A stretch of DNA of 64,000 bases from Fretibacter sp964410285 (lineage in GTDB: Bacteria > Pseudomonadota > Alphaproteobacteria > Caulobacterales > Maricaulaceae), in assembly GCA_964410285.1 (NCBI GenBank), contig CAYPFR010000006.1, positions 62,001 to 126,000 on the forward strand, given 5' to 3'. Each line of letters opens with the position of its first letter. The first letter of the stretch is position 1. Shown piece by piece: positions 24,134 through 33,827 of the stretch. The notes below the pieces were generated by a model that worked only from the letters and a program-made list of their open reading frames with translations, was not told the origin of the DNA and ran no database searches. The position numbers and the translations under genes are program-made.

Positions 24134-26857
24134 ATGTTAGGCATCTTCAAAAAGGTTTTCGGTACGGAGAATGACCGGAAGCTGAAAAAGCTACGTCCGC
24201 TGGTCGCGAAGATTAATGGTTTGGAGCCGGAGTTTATGTCGCTGAGCGATGATCAACTTCGCGCAAAAACAGATGAATTTCGCACACGGCTTGAAAAAGG
24301 CGAGACACTGGATGATCTTTTGCCCGAAGCTTTTGCGACGGTACGCGAAGCGGCCAAGCGCACTCTGGGGCAGCGCCATTATGATGTACAGCTTATCGGC
24401 GGGATTACGCTCCACCGGGGCGAAATTGCGGAAATGCGTACGGGCGAAGGTAAAACACTCGTTTCGACACTGGCCGCCTATCTGAACGCGCTTAAGGGCG
24501 AAGGCGTGCATATCGTAACCGTGAATGATTACCTCGCCAAGCGGGACGCTGAATGGATGGGCCGCGTCTATAGCTTTTTGGGGCTGACAACTGAATGTAT
24601 CAATAATTACGAAGCTTATGGCAATGCGCGAAAGGCAGCCTATGCTGCCGATATTACCTACGGCACAAACAATGAATTTGGCTTTGATTATCTGCGCGAT
24701 AATATGAAATATTCCCTCGAGGAGATGGCGCAGCGACCCCATGCTTATGCCATCATTGATGAAATCGATTCGATTTTGATTGACGAGGCCAGAACGCCCT
24801 TAATCATATCGGGGCCAACGGATGACAAATCCGATTTTTATCAGCGCATTGATACAATCATCCCCCAGATCAATGAACACGGATATGAGGTTGACGAGAA
24901 AGCCCGCACGGCCACTTTTAACGAGGCCGGCAATGAGCAAATCGAAGGCATTTTGAGAGAGCTTGGCATGCTGGAGGGCGAGAGCCTGTATGACGTAGAA
25001 AATGTTACTGTTGTTCACCACATCAACCAAGCCCTAAAAGCTCACAAGCTTTATGTCAAAGATAAAGACTATATCGTAAAGGGCGGTGAGGTCGTCCTAA
25101 TTGACGAGTTCACCGGGCGCATGATGGACGGGCGCCGCCTCTCCGAAGGTCTCCACCAAGCCATTGAAGCGCGCGAACAGGTCGAGATTAAGCCCGAAAA
25201 TGTGACCCTAGCCTCAGTTACCTTGCAAAACTACTTTCGTATGTATGACAAGCTTTCGGGGATGACCGGTACGGCAGAAACCGAAGCGTCAGAATTTTTT
25301 GATATTTACAAACTTGATGTCCTTGTGATCCCCACCAATCGCCCGATTCAGCGTATTGATGATCAGGACGAAATTTACCGCACAGAGCGGGAGAAATTTA
25401 ACATCATCGTAGATGAAATTATCGATTGCCAGAAACGCGGCCAACCTGTTTTGGTCGGTACAGTTTCGATTGAAAAATCAGAAGCCTTGGCCCAAGTCCT
25501 TGAAGGGCGCGGCATCCCCCACAAAGTTCTAAATGCCCGCTTCCACGAAGAAGAGGCTGCGATCGTTGCTCTTGCGGGTATGCCGGGCGCGGTGACAATC
25601 GCCACCAATATGGCGGGACGCGGCACCGATATCCAGCTTGGTGGGAATTTGGAAATGCGTCTTGAGCAGGAAGTCCCCGAAGGTGCAACTGATGCGCAGC
25701 GGGCGTCGATCGAGGAGAAAATCAAGGCCGAGATCGAGGTTTACCGTGAAGAAGCGCTTAAGGCCGGCGGGCTTTATGTTCTCGGAACGGAGCGCCATGA
25801 GAGCCGCCGCATTGATAACCAGCTACGCGGACGGACGGGACGCCAAGGCGATCCGGGCCGCTCTAAATTTTATCTTTCGACCGAAGATGATCTTATGCGT
25901 ATTTTTGGCGGTGACCGCCTCAAAAATATGATGGGCAAGCTTGGCTGGGAAGAAGGCGAGAACCTGACCAACCGCTTCATGACCAAAGCTGTGGAACGCG
26001 CCCAAGTCCGCGTTGAGACCCGCAACTTTGATATTCGCAAGAACCTGCTAAAATATGATGATGTCATGAATGACCAGCGCAAAACCATTTTTGAACAGCG
26101 TATGGAGTTTTTACGCGATGATGACGTCTCAGATGTAATCGAGGATTTCCGCCATCAAGTCTGTGAAGATCTAATTGAGGTTCACGTTCCGAAAAAAGCC
26201 TATGCTGAACAATGGGACATTGAGGGGCTAGACAATAAAACCAAGCAGATGATGCGCATCTCTGTGCCCTTTGATGAATGGGCCAAAGAAGAAGGCATTG
26301 CCGATGAGGAAATGCTTGAGCGCCTGAAAAACAGCACGGACCTTATGTATAAAGAGCTAACCGCCGGTCTCGCGCCCGAAGACATGCAGCAAGCCGAAAA
26401 AGATATTCTCTTGCAAGTCATTGACCTGTCTTGGCGTGAGCATTTGCAGCAGCTCGATAACCTCAAATCGGTGATTGGCATGCGCGCCTATGGGCAGCGT
26501 GATCCCCTCAATGAATATAAGTCAGAAGCCTTCCAGCTCTTTGATAATCTTCTCACCGATCTGCGCGAAGGCGTGACCAAGGCTGTGACCAACCTGCTCA
26601 TGCGCGTTGCCGAGCAGCGCCAAATGCAACACATGCAATCTCAACAAGCCGCACCGGCTCCCGGCCAAAACGTCCCCGCAAGAGGGCCGATGGATATGAT
26701 GACGGGCGCGGGGACAGCTGCTATAAACAGCGGCGCGGCGGCGGCGCAAAGCGGCGGTTCTGAGATCGGACCCAATGACCTTATCGGCATAAGCCGCAAC
26801 GCCCCCTGCCCCTGCGGATCAGGTAAAAAGGTCAAACAATGCCACGGTAAAATTTAG
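24134..26857 (+). CDS. secA: Preprotein translocase ATPase SecA
   Basis: Motor ATPase of the Sec export system. The ATG at 24134 follows AGAGGAG by six bases; the protein has 907 residues. Walker A is RTGEGKT (about 102-108), with TYGTNNEFGFDYLRDN and the DEAD-like DEIDSILIDEARTPLIISGP. It also has GMTGTAETEASEF, NMAGRGTDIQLGGN and the C-terminal zinc motif CPCGSGKKVKQCHG for SecB/ribosome contact. All are diagnostic. An in-frame start at 24086 would add 16 non-conserved residues. Confidence 0.99.
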   Translation: MLGIFKKVFGTENDRKLKKLRPLVAKINGLEPEFMSLSDDQLRAKTDEFRTRLEKGETLDDLLPEAFATVREAAKRTLGQRHYDVQLIGGITLHRGEIAEMRTGEGKTLVSTLAAYLNALKGEGVHIVTVNDYLAKRDAEWMGRVYSFLGLTTECINNYEAYGNARKAAYAADITYGTNNEFGFDYLRDNMKYSLEEMAQRPHAYAIIDEIDSILIDEARTPLIISGPTDDKSDFYQRIDTIIPQINEHGYEVDEKARTATFNEAGNEQIEGILRELGMLEGESLYDVENVTVVHHINQALKAHKLYVKDKDYIVKGGEVVLIDEFTGRMMDGRRLSEGLHQAIEAREQVEIKPENVTLASVTLQNYFRMYDKLSGMTGTAETEASEFFDIYKLDVLVIPTNRPIQRIDDQDEIYRTEREKFNIIVDEIIDCQKRGQPVLVGTVSIEKSEALAQVLEGRGIPHKVLNARFHEEEAAIVALAGMPGAVTIATNMAGRGTDIQLGGNLEMRLEQEVPEGATDAQRASIEEKIKAEIEVYREEALKAGGLYVLGTERHESRRIDNQLRGRTGRQGDPGRSKFYLSTEDDLMRIFGGDRLKNMMGKLGWEEGENLTNRFMTKAVERAQVRVETRNFDIRKNLLKYDDVMNDQRKTIFEQRMEFLRDDDVSDVIEDFRHQVCEDLIEVHVPKKAYAEQWDIEGLDNKTKQMMRISVPFDEWAKEEGIADEEMLERLKNSTDLMYKELTAGLAPEDMQQAEKDILLQVIDLSWREHLQQLDNLKSVIGMRAYGQRDPLNEYKSEAFQLFDNLLTDLREGVTKAVTNLLMRVAEQRQMQHMQSQQAAPAPGQNVPARGPMDMMTGAGTAAINSGAAAAQSGGSEIGPNDLIGISRNAPCPCGSGKKVKQCHGKI

Positions 26858-26904
26858 TCTTTACAAGCCGCCTTATTCATTCATAGCCCCTCACGGGCGC
26901 GCCG

Positions 26905-27537
26905 CTAAAACGGCAGAATGCTTCGCTTGCGCGTATAACTCGTATAGCCGACATTGGCCCCTAGGCGCGCGCCAACGCCTGTCCGCACCGGCGCAAGGGT
27001 AACGCCGTTCGCGCGCTGGTAATTAACCGCCATCCCCGCCACAAGAAAGGCACTGCCGTCAACGCCGGGAAAACGCTGATAAATATATTGTGGATCATCA
27101 AGCCCATAAACAAGGGTGAAAACTTTGGAGGCCTCTGCCCCCCAATCAAAGCCTATGGTCGGCCCTTGCCAATAAATTTTCTGAGAGCCGCCGTTTTTCA
27201 TCCAGAGCGTCCCCTTGCCGTAACGCACGCCACCAATGATGGCCCCGCCGCCCTCCTCGCCAGTGATATAAGCGGTGGGCCGACCTGATTTCTTAAAAAG
27301 GCGCTCAATAGTTGTCGCCGCGGATTCTGATGTGACGCCCAGATGAGTCGAGATACCGGCGATTAGTTCATTCTCGCTATAGGTCTCAAGCTGGGGGGCG
27401 CGGTTAACGTTTTGATCTGCCCGTTTGGTTGGGTTATTCTCTGTTGTCGCGCAGGCCGGAAGCGTCAGCGCGCTTGCCCCTAAACCCAGCATCGCCGCGC
27501 GGCGGTTAAACATCTGTGACTCGCTTCGTTTATCCAT
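26905..27537 (-). CDS. eipA: DUF1134 envelope integrity protein (EipA-like)
   Basis: From the ATG at 27537 (GAGGAAG upstream) the protein has 210 residues. A signal with FNRRAAMLGLGASALTLPAC suggests a Tat- or lipoprotein-type export (RR pair plus LPAC). The rest carries DUF1134 hallmarks: GRPTAYITGEEGGGAIIGG, YGKGTLWM, IYWQGPTIGFDWGAEASKVF and TLVYGL. In Brucella and Caulobacter, EipA is needed for normal envelope integrity. The lipobox in the signal is worth noting. It is convergent with secA and divergent from rmuC. Confidence 0.9.
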   Translation of the reverse strand: MDKRSESQMFNRRAAMLGLGASALTLPACATTENNPTKRADQNVNRAPQLETYSENELIAGISTHLGVTSESAATTIERLFKKSGRPTAYITGEEGGGAIIGGVRYGKGTLWMKNGGSQKIYWQGPTIGFDWGAEASKVFTLVYGLDDPQYIYQRFPGVDGSAFLVAGMAVNYQRANGVTLAPVRTGVGARLGANVGYTSYTRKRSILPF

Positions 27538-27750
27538 GGTCGTCTTCCTCTGCTCCCCAGCCGCAGGCCGCAAAATCGCAGCCTCATGATTCCCGCCCGA
27601 CTGTGCAAAATTAGGGTTAACAAATGACAAAACAATAGAGGCCTGCGGGCGGTGATTGCATTAATTCTTCCTCATATACTGCACATTTTCACATTTTTGT
27701 GCTATCTTTGTTCTTTTATTCTCCTGCTTTCTTGTCGCGGACCAGAAATT

Positions 27751-28947
27751 ATGAAACAGTCAGCTATGGATCCTGTTTTTTCATATCAAGGCATATCCCT
27801 CACCCTCATAGAGCTTTGCCTCTGGCTGGCGCTATGCTTACTTGCGATATTATTAACTTTACTGGCGGCGCGTGCCGGGCACCGCAATGAGCTTGCCCGC
27901 CAAATGGGGCTCGCGGATGCGGTGAAAAGCCAAATTTCCGATATGGCGGAAAAACAATCGGCCCTGCAAGGCCGGCTGTCTCAATTTGCAGATGACAGCG
28001 CGCAGAGAGACGCGCTCTTTCGCGAAAGCCTCGATAACCGCCTTTCTCAAGTCTCCGAGAAAGTCGGAGAGTCGATTGTGAAAACGCAAGAGAGAAACTC
28101 GGAAAACCTCAAACAACTTCATGAACGCCTTGCCCTGATTGATCGCGCGCAAAAGAATATCGAGACCCTATCAGGCGAAGTATCGGGCCTGCAAAATATT
28201 CTTTCCAACAAACAGTCACGCGGCGCGTTTGGCGAAAAACAGATGCAGGACCTCATTAGCAATTATCTCCCCCCCAATGGCTATAGCTTTCAAGCCACGC
28301 TCTCGAATGGAAAGCGCGTGGACGCCCTCATCCACCTCCCCAAAGGGCAAGGCGATGTGGCCATTGACAGCAAGTTTCCCATGGAGGCATGGCGGCGCCT
28401 GACGGCCGCAGATAATACGCCCCAAGAGGGCCAAGCCTCGCGCGATTTTCGCCGCGATATGCTTCTTCACATTAAGGCCGTTTCTGAAAAATATCTGATT
28501 TTCGGGGAGACGCACGACATTGCGCTTTTATTTCTACCTTCAGAAGCCGTTTATGCCGAGCTTCACGCCAATTTTGCGGATGTGATTGAAAAAGGCTTCA
28601 CGCAGAAAGTTATGATTGTCTCTCCGACAACTTTCATGGCAACGCTGCATACTATGCGCGCGGTCATGAAAGACGCCGCTATGCGCGAGCAGGCCCATAT
28701 TATTCAGCGCGAGGTGGGCCTGATAGCCAAAGATGTATCCTTGCTGGATGAACGCGTCGCCAAGCTTCAAACCCATTTTGTCCAAAGCGGGGAGGACATT
28801 CGCAAAATTCGTATCTCAACGGAAAAGATTACCAAACGCGCGGATAAAATCGAAAGTCTTGATATGCAGGTCACCGATGAAGCCAGCTCCAATGTAGCGG
28901 ATTTCAGCGCAGCCAAACCCGCTGCGATTAAGGGCAAAGCCTCATGA
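27751..28947 (+). CDS. rmuC: DNA recombination protein RmuC
   Basis: Membrane-tethered protein with a PD-(D/E)XK-like nuclease fold; RmuC limits inversions at short repeats. An N-terminal membrane helix (SLTLIELCLWLALCLLAIL) leads into a coiled coil. The core has SRGAFGEKQMQDLISNYLPP, AIDSKFPMEAW and VMIVSPTTFMATLHTMRAVM, all family signatures. I take the ATG at 27751; a GTG at 27652 would add a second hydrophobic stretch. The stop overlaps the next gene by 4 bp (ATGA). Confidence 0.93.
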   Translation: MKQSAMDPVFSYQGISLTLIELCLWLALCLLAILLTLLAARAGHRNELARQMGLADAVKSQISDMAEKQSALQGRLSQFADDSAQRDALFRESLDNRLSQVSEKVGESIVKTQERNSENLKQLHERLALIDRAQKNIETLSGEVSGLQNILSNKQSRGAFGEKQMQDLISNYLPPNGYSFQATLSNGKRVDALIHLPKGQGDVAIDSKFPMEAWRRLTAADNTPQEGQASRDFRRDMLLHIKAVSEKYLIFGETHDIALLFLPSEAVYAELHANFADVIEKGFTQKVMIVSPTTFMATLHTMRAVMKDAAMREQAHIIQREVGLIAKDVSLLDERVAKLQTHFVQSGEDIRKIRISTEKITKRADKIESLDMQVTDEASSNVADFSAAKPAAIKGKAS

Positions 28948-29297
28948 GTGCGCGCAGCGCGGTTTATTACGGCGGGCGGTTGTTTCGCAGCATCTCCAGC
29001 GAAGGTGCCTCCGACACAAGCGAAGAGACCGTATTCAAATATGAGCAAAAACGAAATCTTTTGATAGGGACATATTCAGGCGGAGGTATTAGCTTTGGCC
29101 AGCTTATTGGGCTTGTCGACATCGCGGGGCGCATTGATATGCGCTATCACCACCTAACGACGGACGGGGATTTAAAAACCGGCGTGTGCCTGTCTATTCC
29201 GGAATTTCTGGATGACGGCAAAATACGCCTGCACGAAAAATGGCGCTGGACATCGGGGGAAAGCGGCGAAGGACGCTCTATCCTCGAAGAGCTCTAG
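28944..29297 (+). CDS. Small conserved protein, lipocalin-like beta-rich family of unknown role
   Basis: Protein of 117 residues: YYGGRLFRSISS near the start, then IGTYSGGGISFGQLIGLVD, GRIDMRYHH and LHEKWRWTSGESGEGRSILEEL. It belongs to a small beta-rich family (YxGxxFRS...WTSGDGSxGxSxIEE) that databases sometimes label N-acetylglutamate synthase, a name without support from the sequence (no GNAT motifs). It is coupled to rmuC by a 4 bp overlap and overlaps the DoxX gene stop by 4 bp. Confidence 0.8.
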   Translation: MSARSAVYYGGRLFRSISSEGASDTSEETVFKYEQKRNLLIGTYSGGGISFGQLIGLVDIAGRIDMRYHHLTTDGDLKTGVCLSIPEFLDDGKIRLHEKWRWTSGESGEGRSILEEL

Positions 29298-29695
29298 GTA
29301 TGAGGGTCGCCGCTTTTACGCGTTATCTGGGCCAGCAAGAGCAATAGCAAAACAAACATTATGAGCGCGGCAACAAAGAGAAAATGCCCAATGCCGGGCA
29401 CATTAATACCCAGCCAAGGCGAGAGATGAAAGATAATCGCGCCGCCGATAATCCCCAATCCCAAAAACGCGCCTAAAAACCGAACCCGCAGTTTTGGAAT
29501 CAAAAGCATAATCGCTGCGATAATTTCGAGCCCGCCAGTCATCATGCGGACAAAGGGCTCAAACAAATCAATGCCGGAGCGCGCAGCAAGCCTTTCAAAA
29601 ACAATATTCTCCGCGCCGAATTTTTGCACGCCAAAGAAGATAAACCCCAGCGCCAGTAAAATGGATAAAATATTTACGCGAATAGTTTGGGACAT
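29294..29695 (-). CDS. DoxX family membrane protein
   Basis: Protein of 133 residues with four hydrophobic helices (about 7-25, 45-65, 70-90 and 105-122). The first carries LGFIFFGVQKFG and the second MTGGLEIIAAIMLLIP, the DoxX/SURF4-like pattern. Such proteins sit in the inner membrane and have varied, poorly defined redox or thiol-related roles. Convergent with the preceding small gene, the stops overlapping by 4 bp. Confidence 0.85.
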   Translation of the reverse strand: MSQTIRVNILSILLALGFIFFGVQKFGAENIVFERLAARSGIDLFEPFVRMMTGGLEIIAAIMLLIPKLRVRFLGAFLGLGIIGGAIIFHLSPWLGINVPGIGHFLFVAALIMFVLLLLLLAQITRKSGDPHT

Positions 29696-29733
29696 AGTCT
29701 ATCTCTTTGCTCTCAGCCCTATACCGGCCTATT

Positions 29734-30432
29734 TTAGTCGCTCGCCCCCGAACCCTGACGCCTATGTTCTTTCAGGTGAGCGCCCAAGTCAATCAGGGTT
29801 TTAAGCGTCACCAGCAAAACAAGCGCAAGCATGGGCGTTTGAAACCGGGCCATGAGCCCTCCCGCGATGAGAATTACAAAATGCATCACCAATACCCGCT
29901 TATAAGGGACCGACATTTGTTGCTGGGGCGTGCGCGCTAGATATTCTTTCTTGCCAAAAAAATTATAAAACATGGAAAATATATGGCTGGCGGCAAATGA
30001 CGCTGCGGCCCATAAAAGGCCCGCTTGCATGAAGGCTTCTACGCCGAACTTTCTACGGCCCACCGCGTCTATATCGATCTGCGAAAGCTGTTGTGCGGGG
30101 TCTGCCGATTGCAGATTTTGCAAGGCTTCCAGACCGCCAAAGAGATTGAAAACGATCAGCCCATGCGCATAGGAAAAAGCACCAAAATGCACGCAGAAGA
30201 AAACCGCAGTATAAACCGCGCCCAATATTCCAATCACGCCAGACACATTCGGGTTTCGGCAAGCAAGAATTTTGGGGACGTTTAAAATCCCGATTACAAC
30301 GGACTCAAGCCAATATAAGATTAGCAAGGCATAAGCGCTCCAGCCAAATAGGAAAACGCCGATTAATGGCACAAGGTTCGCGGCGACCAAGGCCAGAAGA
30401 GAAAAACTATACCGCTGCGGGAGGTTTACCAT
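29734..30432 (-). CDS. DUF6498-type membrane protein
   Basis: Protein of 232 residues with about six hydrophobic segments. The first block ends LLILYWLESVVIGILNVPKIL, a pattern that I associate with the DUF6498 family of uncharacterised membrane proteins. A later motif RVLVMHFVILIAGGLMARFQTP is typical of the C-terminal helices. It ends in a charged tail. Downstream of recR by 23 bp, possibly co-transcribed. Function unknown. Confidence 0.7.
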   Translation of the reverse strand: MVNLPQRYSFSLLALVAANLVPLIGVFLFGWSAYALLILYWLESVVIGILNVPKILACRNPNVSGVIGILGAVYTAVFFCVHFGAFSYAHGLIVFNLFGGLEALQNLQSADPAQQLSQIDIDAVGRRKFGVEAFMQAGLLWAAASFAASHIFSMFYNFFGKKEYLARTPQQQMSVPYKRVLVMHFVILIAGGLMARFQTPMLALVLLVTLKTLIDLGAHLKEHRRQGSGASD

Positions 30433-30455
30433 ATTAGGACCCAGCCTTTGCGGCG

Positions 30456-31064
30456 TTAAAACGGACGCCGGCTTTTCATCGCCGCTGTAATCGTGCCGTC
30501 ATCAAGATAATCCAGTTCCCCGCCGATCGGCACGCCATGGGCAAGGCGCGAAACACTCACCCCGCAGCCCTGAAGTTGATCCGTAATATAATGCGCCGTG
30601 GTTTGGCCATCGACCGTAGCATTCATCGCCAAAATCACTTCTTTGACGTCCTGTTCATGGGCGCGCCGCACAAGACCATCAATATTCAAATCCTCTGGCC
30701 GCACGCCCTCAATCGCCGACAACGTACCGCCGAGTATATGATAACGCCCGCGAAAGGCCGCCGCGCGCTCCATCGCCCAAAGATCGCCCACATCCTGCAC
30801 GACGCAAATGATCGATCGATCCCGCCCGGCAGCGGCGCAAATCCCGCAGGGCGATCCCGCATCAAGATTGCCGCAAATGCCGCATTGTTTTATCCGGTCC
30901 GCTGCCTGCGACAGCGCCTCGGAAAGCGGACGCATGAGTTGCTCTCGCTTTTTGATAAGCTCTAGCGCCGCGCGCCGCGCCGAACGCGGACCGAACCCCG
31001 GAAGCCTTGAAAGAAGCTTGATCAGGTTTTCGATTTCGGGGCCGGCATTTCCTTTGGCTGACAT
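30456..31064 (-). CDS. recR: Recombination mediator protein RecR
   Basis: Helps load RecA at gaps as part of RecFOR. The 202-residue protein has the helix-hairpin-helix start LLSRLPGFGPRSARRAALEL. The C4 zinc finger (CGICGNLDAGSPCGIC) and the Toprim region (ICVVQDVGDLWAMERA) follow, then the C-terminal VSRLAHGVPIGGELDYLDDGTI. Usually it directly follows ybaB; here ggt and a TIM-barrel gene lie between. Confidence 0.97.
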   Translation of the reverse strand: MSAKGNAGPEIENLIKLLSRLPGFGPRSARRAALELIKKREQLMRPLSEALSQAADRIKQCGICGNLDAGSPCGICAAAGRDRSIICVVQDVGDLWAMERAAAFRGRYHILGGTLSAIEGVRPEDLNIDGLVRRAHEQDVKEVILAMNATVDGQTTAHYITDQLQGCGVSVSRLAHGVPIGGELDYLDDGTITAAMKSRRPF

Positions 31065-31153
31065 GGGGCTCCTAAAATTTGATTCGCCTAAATCTAAACG
31101 CTCAGACGCGCGGCTGCAATCAAGCTTCGGGCCATATGCGATCTTGCGCCGTC

Positions 31154-32944
31154 CTAATGGCCTAAAGCCGCAGAATCCGGTCCGCGCGGATCGGCAGCGC
31201 CAAGCTTAAGAGGCCCCGACTGCCCAGCAGAGTTCACCCGCCCCAGAACGGTGCGAATGTATCTCCCCGTGCTGTCCTTAGGAAGGTTAAAGCCCCGGCG
31301 CTCAAGCTCCGCCAGCGTGTCTTTAGAAATGCCGGGTTCCGCAGAGATCGTATCGGGTAGCCATTGGTGATGAAGGCGCGGCATATTCGTGGCCTGAGCA
31401 AGATTCATATCCCATTCGGTCACATTTAATATCATCTGCAAAACGGATGTAATAATTGTGCTGCCGCCCGGACTCCCGGTGACCAGTACGGCTTTGCCGT
31501 CCTTTAACACAATGGTCGGAGACATAGAAGAGAGCGGGCGTTTGCGCGGCGCGATCTTATTGGCTTCCCCTCCGATCAGGCCATAGCCATTTGGCGACCC
31601 CGGCTTGGCGGAAAAATCATCCATTTCATTATTGAGCAGAAATCCGGCGCCATCCACCGAATAGCCGCTGCCGTAGGAAAAATTGAGCGTATATGTGACC
31701 GCCACCGCATTCCCGTCTTTATCAATCACGGAATAATGTGTGGTCTGGGGGGACTCATAGGGCATTTTGGCGGCGGGGCGAATATCACCGCTCTGGCTGG
31801 CGACCTTAAGATCAATGGAGCGCGCCTGCGCCGCATTATAGGCGGGATCAATCAGGCTTTCGGTCGGGACATAGACAAAATCAGGATCGCCCAGATATTT
31901 CGAACGATCGGCAAAGGCTCGGCGCATGACCTCGATTAACTTATGCAAATAATCGGCGCTGTTATGGCCATCAGCCTGAAGATCATAAGCCGACAGCATA
32001 TTGAGCATTTGGATAATATGTACGCCGCCAGAACTTGGCGGCGGCATAGACGCAATCGTGTATCCATTGTAGCTACCCGTAACAGCTTGGCGCGTTACGG
32101 TCTCGTAACCAGCTAAATCTTCGCGTGTGATAAGGCCGCCGCCCGCTTCCATTTCCGCCGCGATCAGATCGGCAGTTTTGCCCGCATAAAACCCCGCGCG
32201 GCCGTCTTTTAATATCCGGCGCAGCGTTTGAGCGAGATCACTTTGCACAACCGTTTCGCCGGGCCTATACCCCGCGCCGCCCTTGAAAAAATATTCTACC
32301 GAGGAAGGATCTATCGAAAGCTGCTCACGGTACTCGCTCAGGCTCTCGGCAAAGGCATATGAGGCCGGAAAGCCGCGCGAGGCCAGGCGAATTGCGGGGC
32401 CCATAACTTGCCGCCGGTTCATCGTGCCATATGTTTCAAGAGCGTCGAGCATCCCCATGACAGTTCCGGGCACGCCCGCTGATAAATGAGAGTAACGTGC
32501 GAGGCGGTTGTCCACCTCTCCCTGTGCGTTCACATACATATCGCGGGAGGCCGCCGCCGGCGCCATTTCGCGAAAATCTATTGTCAGAGTTTTATTGTCT
32601 TTGGCCAAATGCACGACCATAAATCCGCCGCCGCCAATATTGCCCGCCTGCGGATGCGTAACGGCCAAGGCAAATCCGGTCGCCACCGCCGCATCCACGG
32701 CATTACCGCCGCGCGCCAAAATATCTCTCCCAACGGCCGAAGCGAGGCTGTCTTGCGTACTGACCATACCGTTTGGCGCGATTACCGGATGAAATCGCGC
32801 ATCAAAACTGATTAGCGCATTGGCGCCCGCCGCCGTTTTGTCCTTCGCAAGCGCCGGCGCCGCAAGACACAAGGCGGACGGGAGAAGCGCCGCCGCCAGC
32901 CCCGCGCGCACCGCTCCGATTACCTTTCGCTTTAAATACCTCAT
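31154..32944 (-). CDS. ggt: Gamma-glutamyltransferase
   Basis: Periplasmic enzyme that cleaves or transfers the gamma-glutamyl group of glutathione. A signal peptide covers about residues 1-33. The self-processing site is QTTHYSVIDKDGNAVAVTYT, with Thr401 as the expected nucleophile and new N terminus. GSPGGSTIITSVLQMILN is the conserved glutamate-binding block. The length of 596 residues is normal. The ATG of this gene overlaps the stop of the TIM-barrel gene by 4 bp. Confidence 0.96.
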   Translation of the reverse strand: MRYLKRKVIGAVRAGLAAALLPSALCLAAPALAKDKTAAGANALISFDARFHPVIAPNGMVSTQDSLASAVGRDILARGGNAVDAAVATGFALAVTHPQAGNIGGGGFMVVHLAKDNKTLTIDFREMAPAAASRDMYVNAQGEVDNRLARYSHLSAGVPGTVMGMLDALETYGTMNRRQVMGPAIRLASRGFPASYAFAESLSEYREQLSIDPSSVEYFFKGGAGYRPGETVVQSDLAQTLRRILKDGRAGFYAGKTADLIAAEMEAGGGLITREDLAGYETVTRQAVTGSYNGYTIASMPPPSSGGVHIIQMLNMLSAYDLQADGHNSADYLHKLIEVMRRAFADRSKYLGDPDFVYVPTESLIDPAYNAAQARSIDLKVASQSGDIRPAAKMPYESPQTTHYSVIDKDGNAVAVTYTLNFSYGSGYSVDGAGFLLNNEMDDFSAKPGSPNGYGLIGGEANKIAPRKRPLSSMSPTIVLKDGKAVLVTGSPGGSTIITSVLQMILNVTEWDMNLAQATNMPRLHHQWLPDTISAEPGISKDTLAELERRGFNLPKDSTGRYIRTVLGRVNSAGQSGPLKLGAADPRGPDSAALGH

Positions 32945-33810
32945 GTTAAATCTATCCCAAGCCCTATGACGGCCTCAAGCGCCGCCGCGTAATTGTCATT
33001 TTTAGCAAAAAATTCAAGCCCGATAGGGCCGCTATAATGCGCCCGTACCGCGCGAAGGAGGGTGTGATGATCTATTTCGCCTGTGCCGGGTTGATGGCGG
33101 TCTGGGCTATCTGCGATTTGCACATAGCAAATCTGATCTTTGCCTTTTTGGAAATTTGCAATGAGATTTCCTTCATGACGCTGCATATGAAACAAGTCCC
33201 AATTTAGCTTGAGGAAAGGCGAATTAATCGCTTCGCAGATCGCGAGCGCCTCCGCATGGCCATAGATGAAATGACCGGGATGATTATAGGGATTAAACGG
33301 TTCTATGGCTGCGTATAATTTGGCATCTTCAAACAAAGATGCCGCAGCGGCCATATGATCTAGATAAGACTTCAAGGCCTGCGTTTTTGAGATGCCTTCA
33401 ACATTTTGGTGCCCTGTGAGCGTCACGACCTTTGCCCCTAGGACATGCGCGTTTTCAATTGCGCGCTTGCAGTTTTCCAAAAACTCACCGCGCACGCCGC
33501 TGCGCGCAAGGGCCGGGCTATCCCCAACAATTTGCGCGATTTTCAGGCCCTCTGGAATATGGCTTTTTAACTGGGCGGCAGAGCGCTCCCAGCTATCGAT
33601 AAACCAAAACTCGGCGTGGGAAAAGCCGGCGCGGCGCGCCGTGTCAAAGCGTTTTTCGAAAGGCTGGTCGCGCCACCAACTTTCGATATTTACTGCAAAG
33701 CCAGAGAGCGCGGCCTGCACGGCTTGCGGCGAGAGAGCGCGGCCGGGCACGGCACAAGCTGTAAGGCCCGCCGCCGTTAAACCGCCCGCAATCACATCGC
33801 GTCTATTCAT
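32941..33810 (-). CDS. TIM-barrel (hydroxypyruvate isomerase-like) enzyme with export signal
   Basis: Protein of 289 residues. The N terminus MNRRDVIAGGLTAAGLTAC has a twin-arginine-like pair and a lipobox-like LTAC, so it may be exported. The AP-endonuclease-2/xylose-isomerase-like barrel shows FDTARRAGFSHAEFWF, VVTLTGHQ, AAIEPFNPYNHPG, LNWDLFHMQR and HHTLLRAVRAHYSGPIGLEFF. This fits the hydroxypyruvate isomerase group; the substrate is unknown. It is coupled to ggt (ATGA overlap) and lies right downstream of ybaB. Confidence 0.85.
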   Translation of the reverse strand: MNRRDVIAGGLTAAGLTACAVPGRALSPQAVQAALSGFAVNIESWWRDQPFEKRFDTARRAGFSHAEFWFIDSWERSAAQLKSHIPEGLKIAQIVGDSPALARSGVRGEFLENCKRAIENAHVLGAKVVTLTGHQNVEGISKTQALKSYLDHMAAAASLFEDAKLYAAIEPFNPYNHPGHFIYGHAEALAICEAINSPFLKLNWDLFHMQRHEGNLIANFQKGKDQICYVQIADSPDRHQPGTGEIDHHTLLRAVRAHYSGPIGLEFFAKNDNYAAALEAVIGLGIDLT

Positions 33811-33827
33811 CCAACATGCCGATCATC

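Noticed and set aside
28944..29297. N-acetylglutamate synthase label for the small gene after rmuC
   Set aside because: No acetyltransferase (GNAT) motif is present; argJ already supplies this activity in the window.
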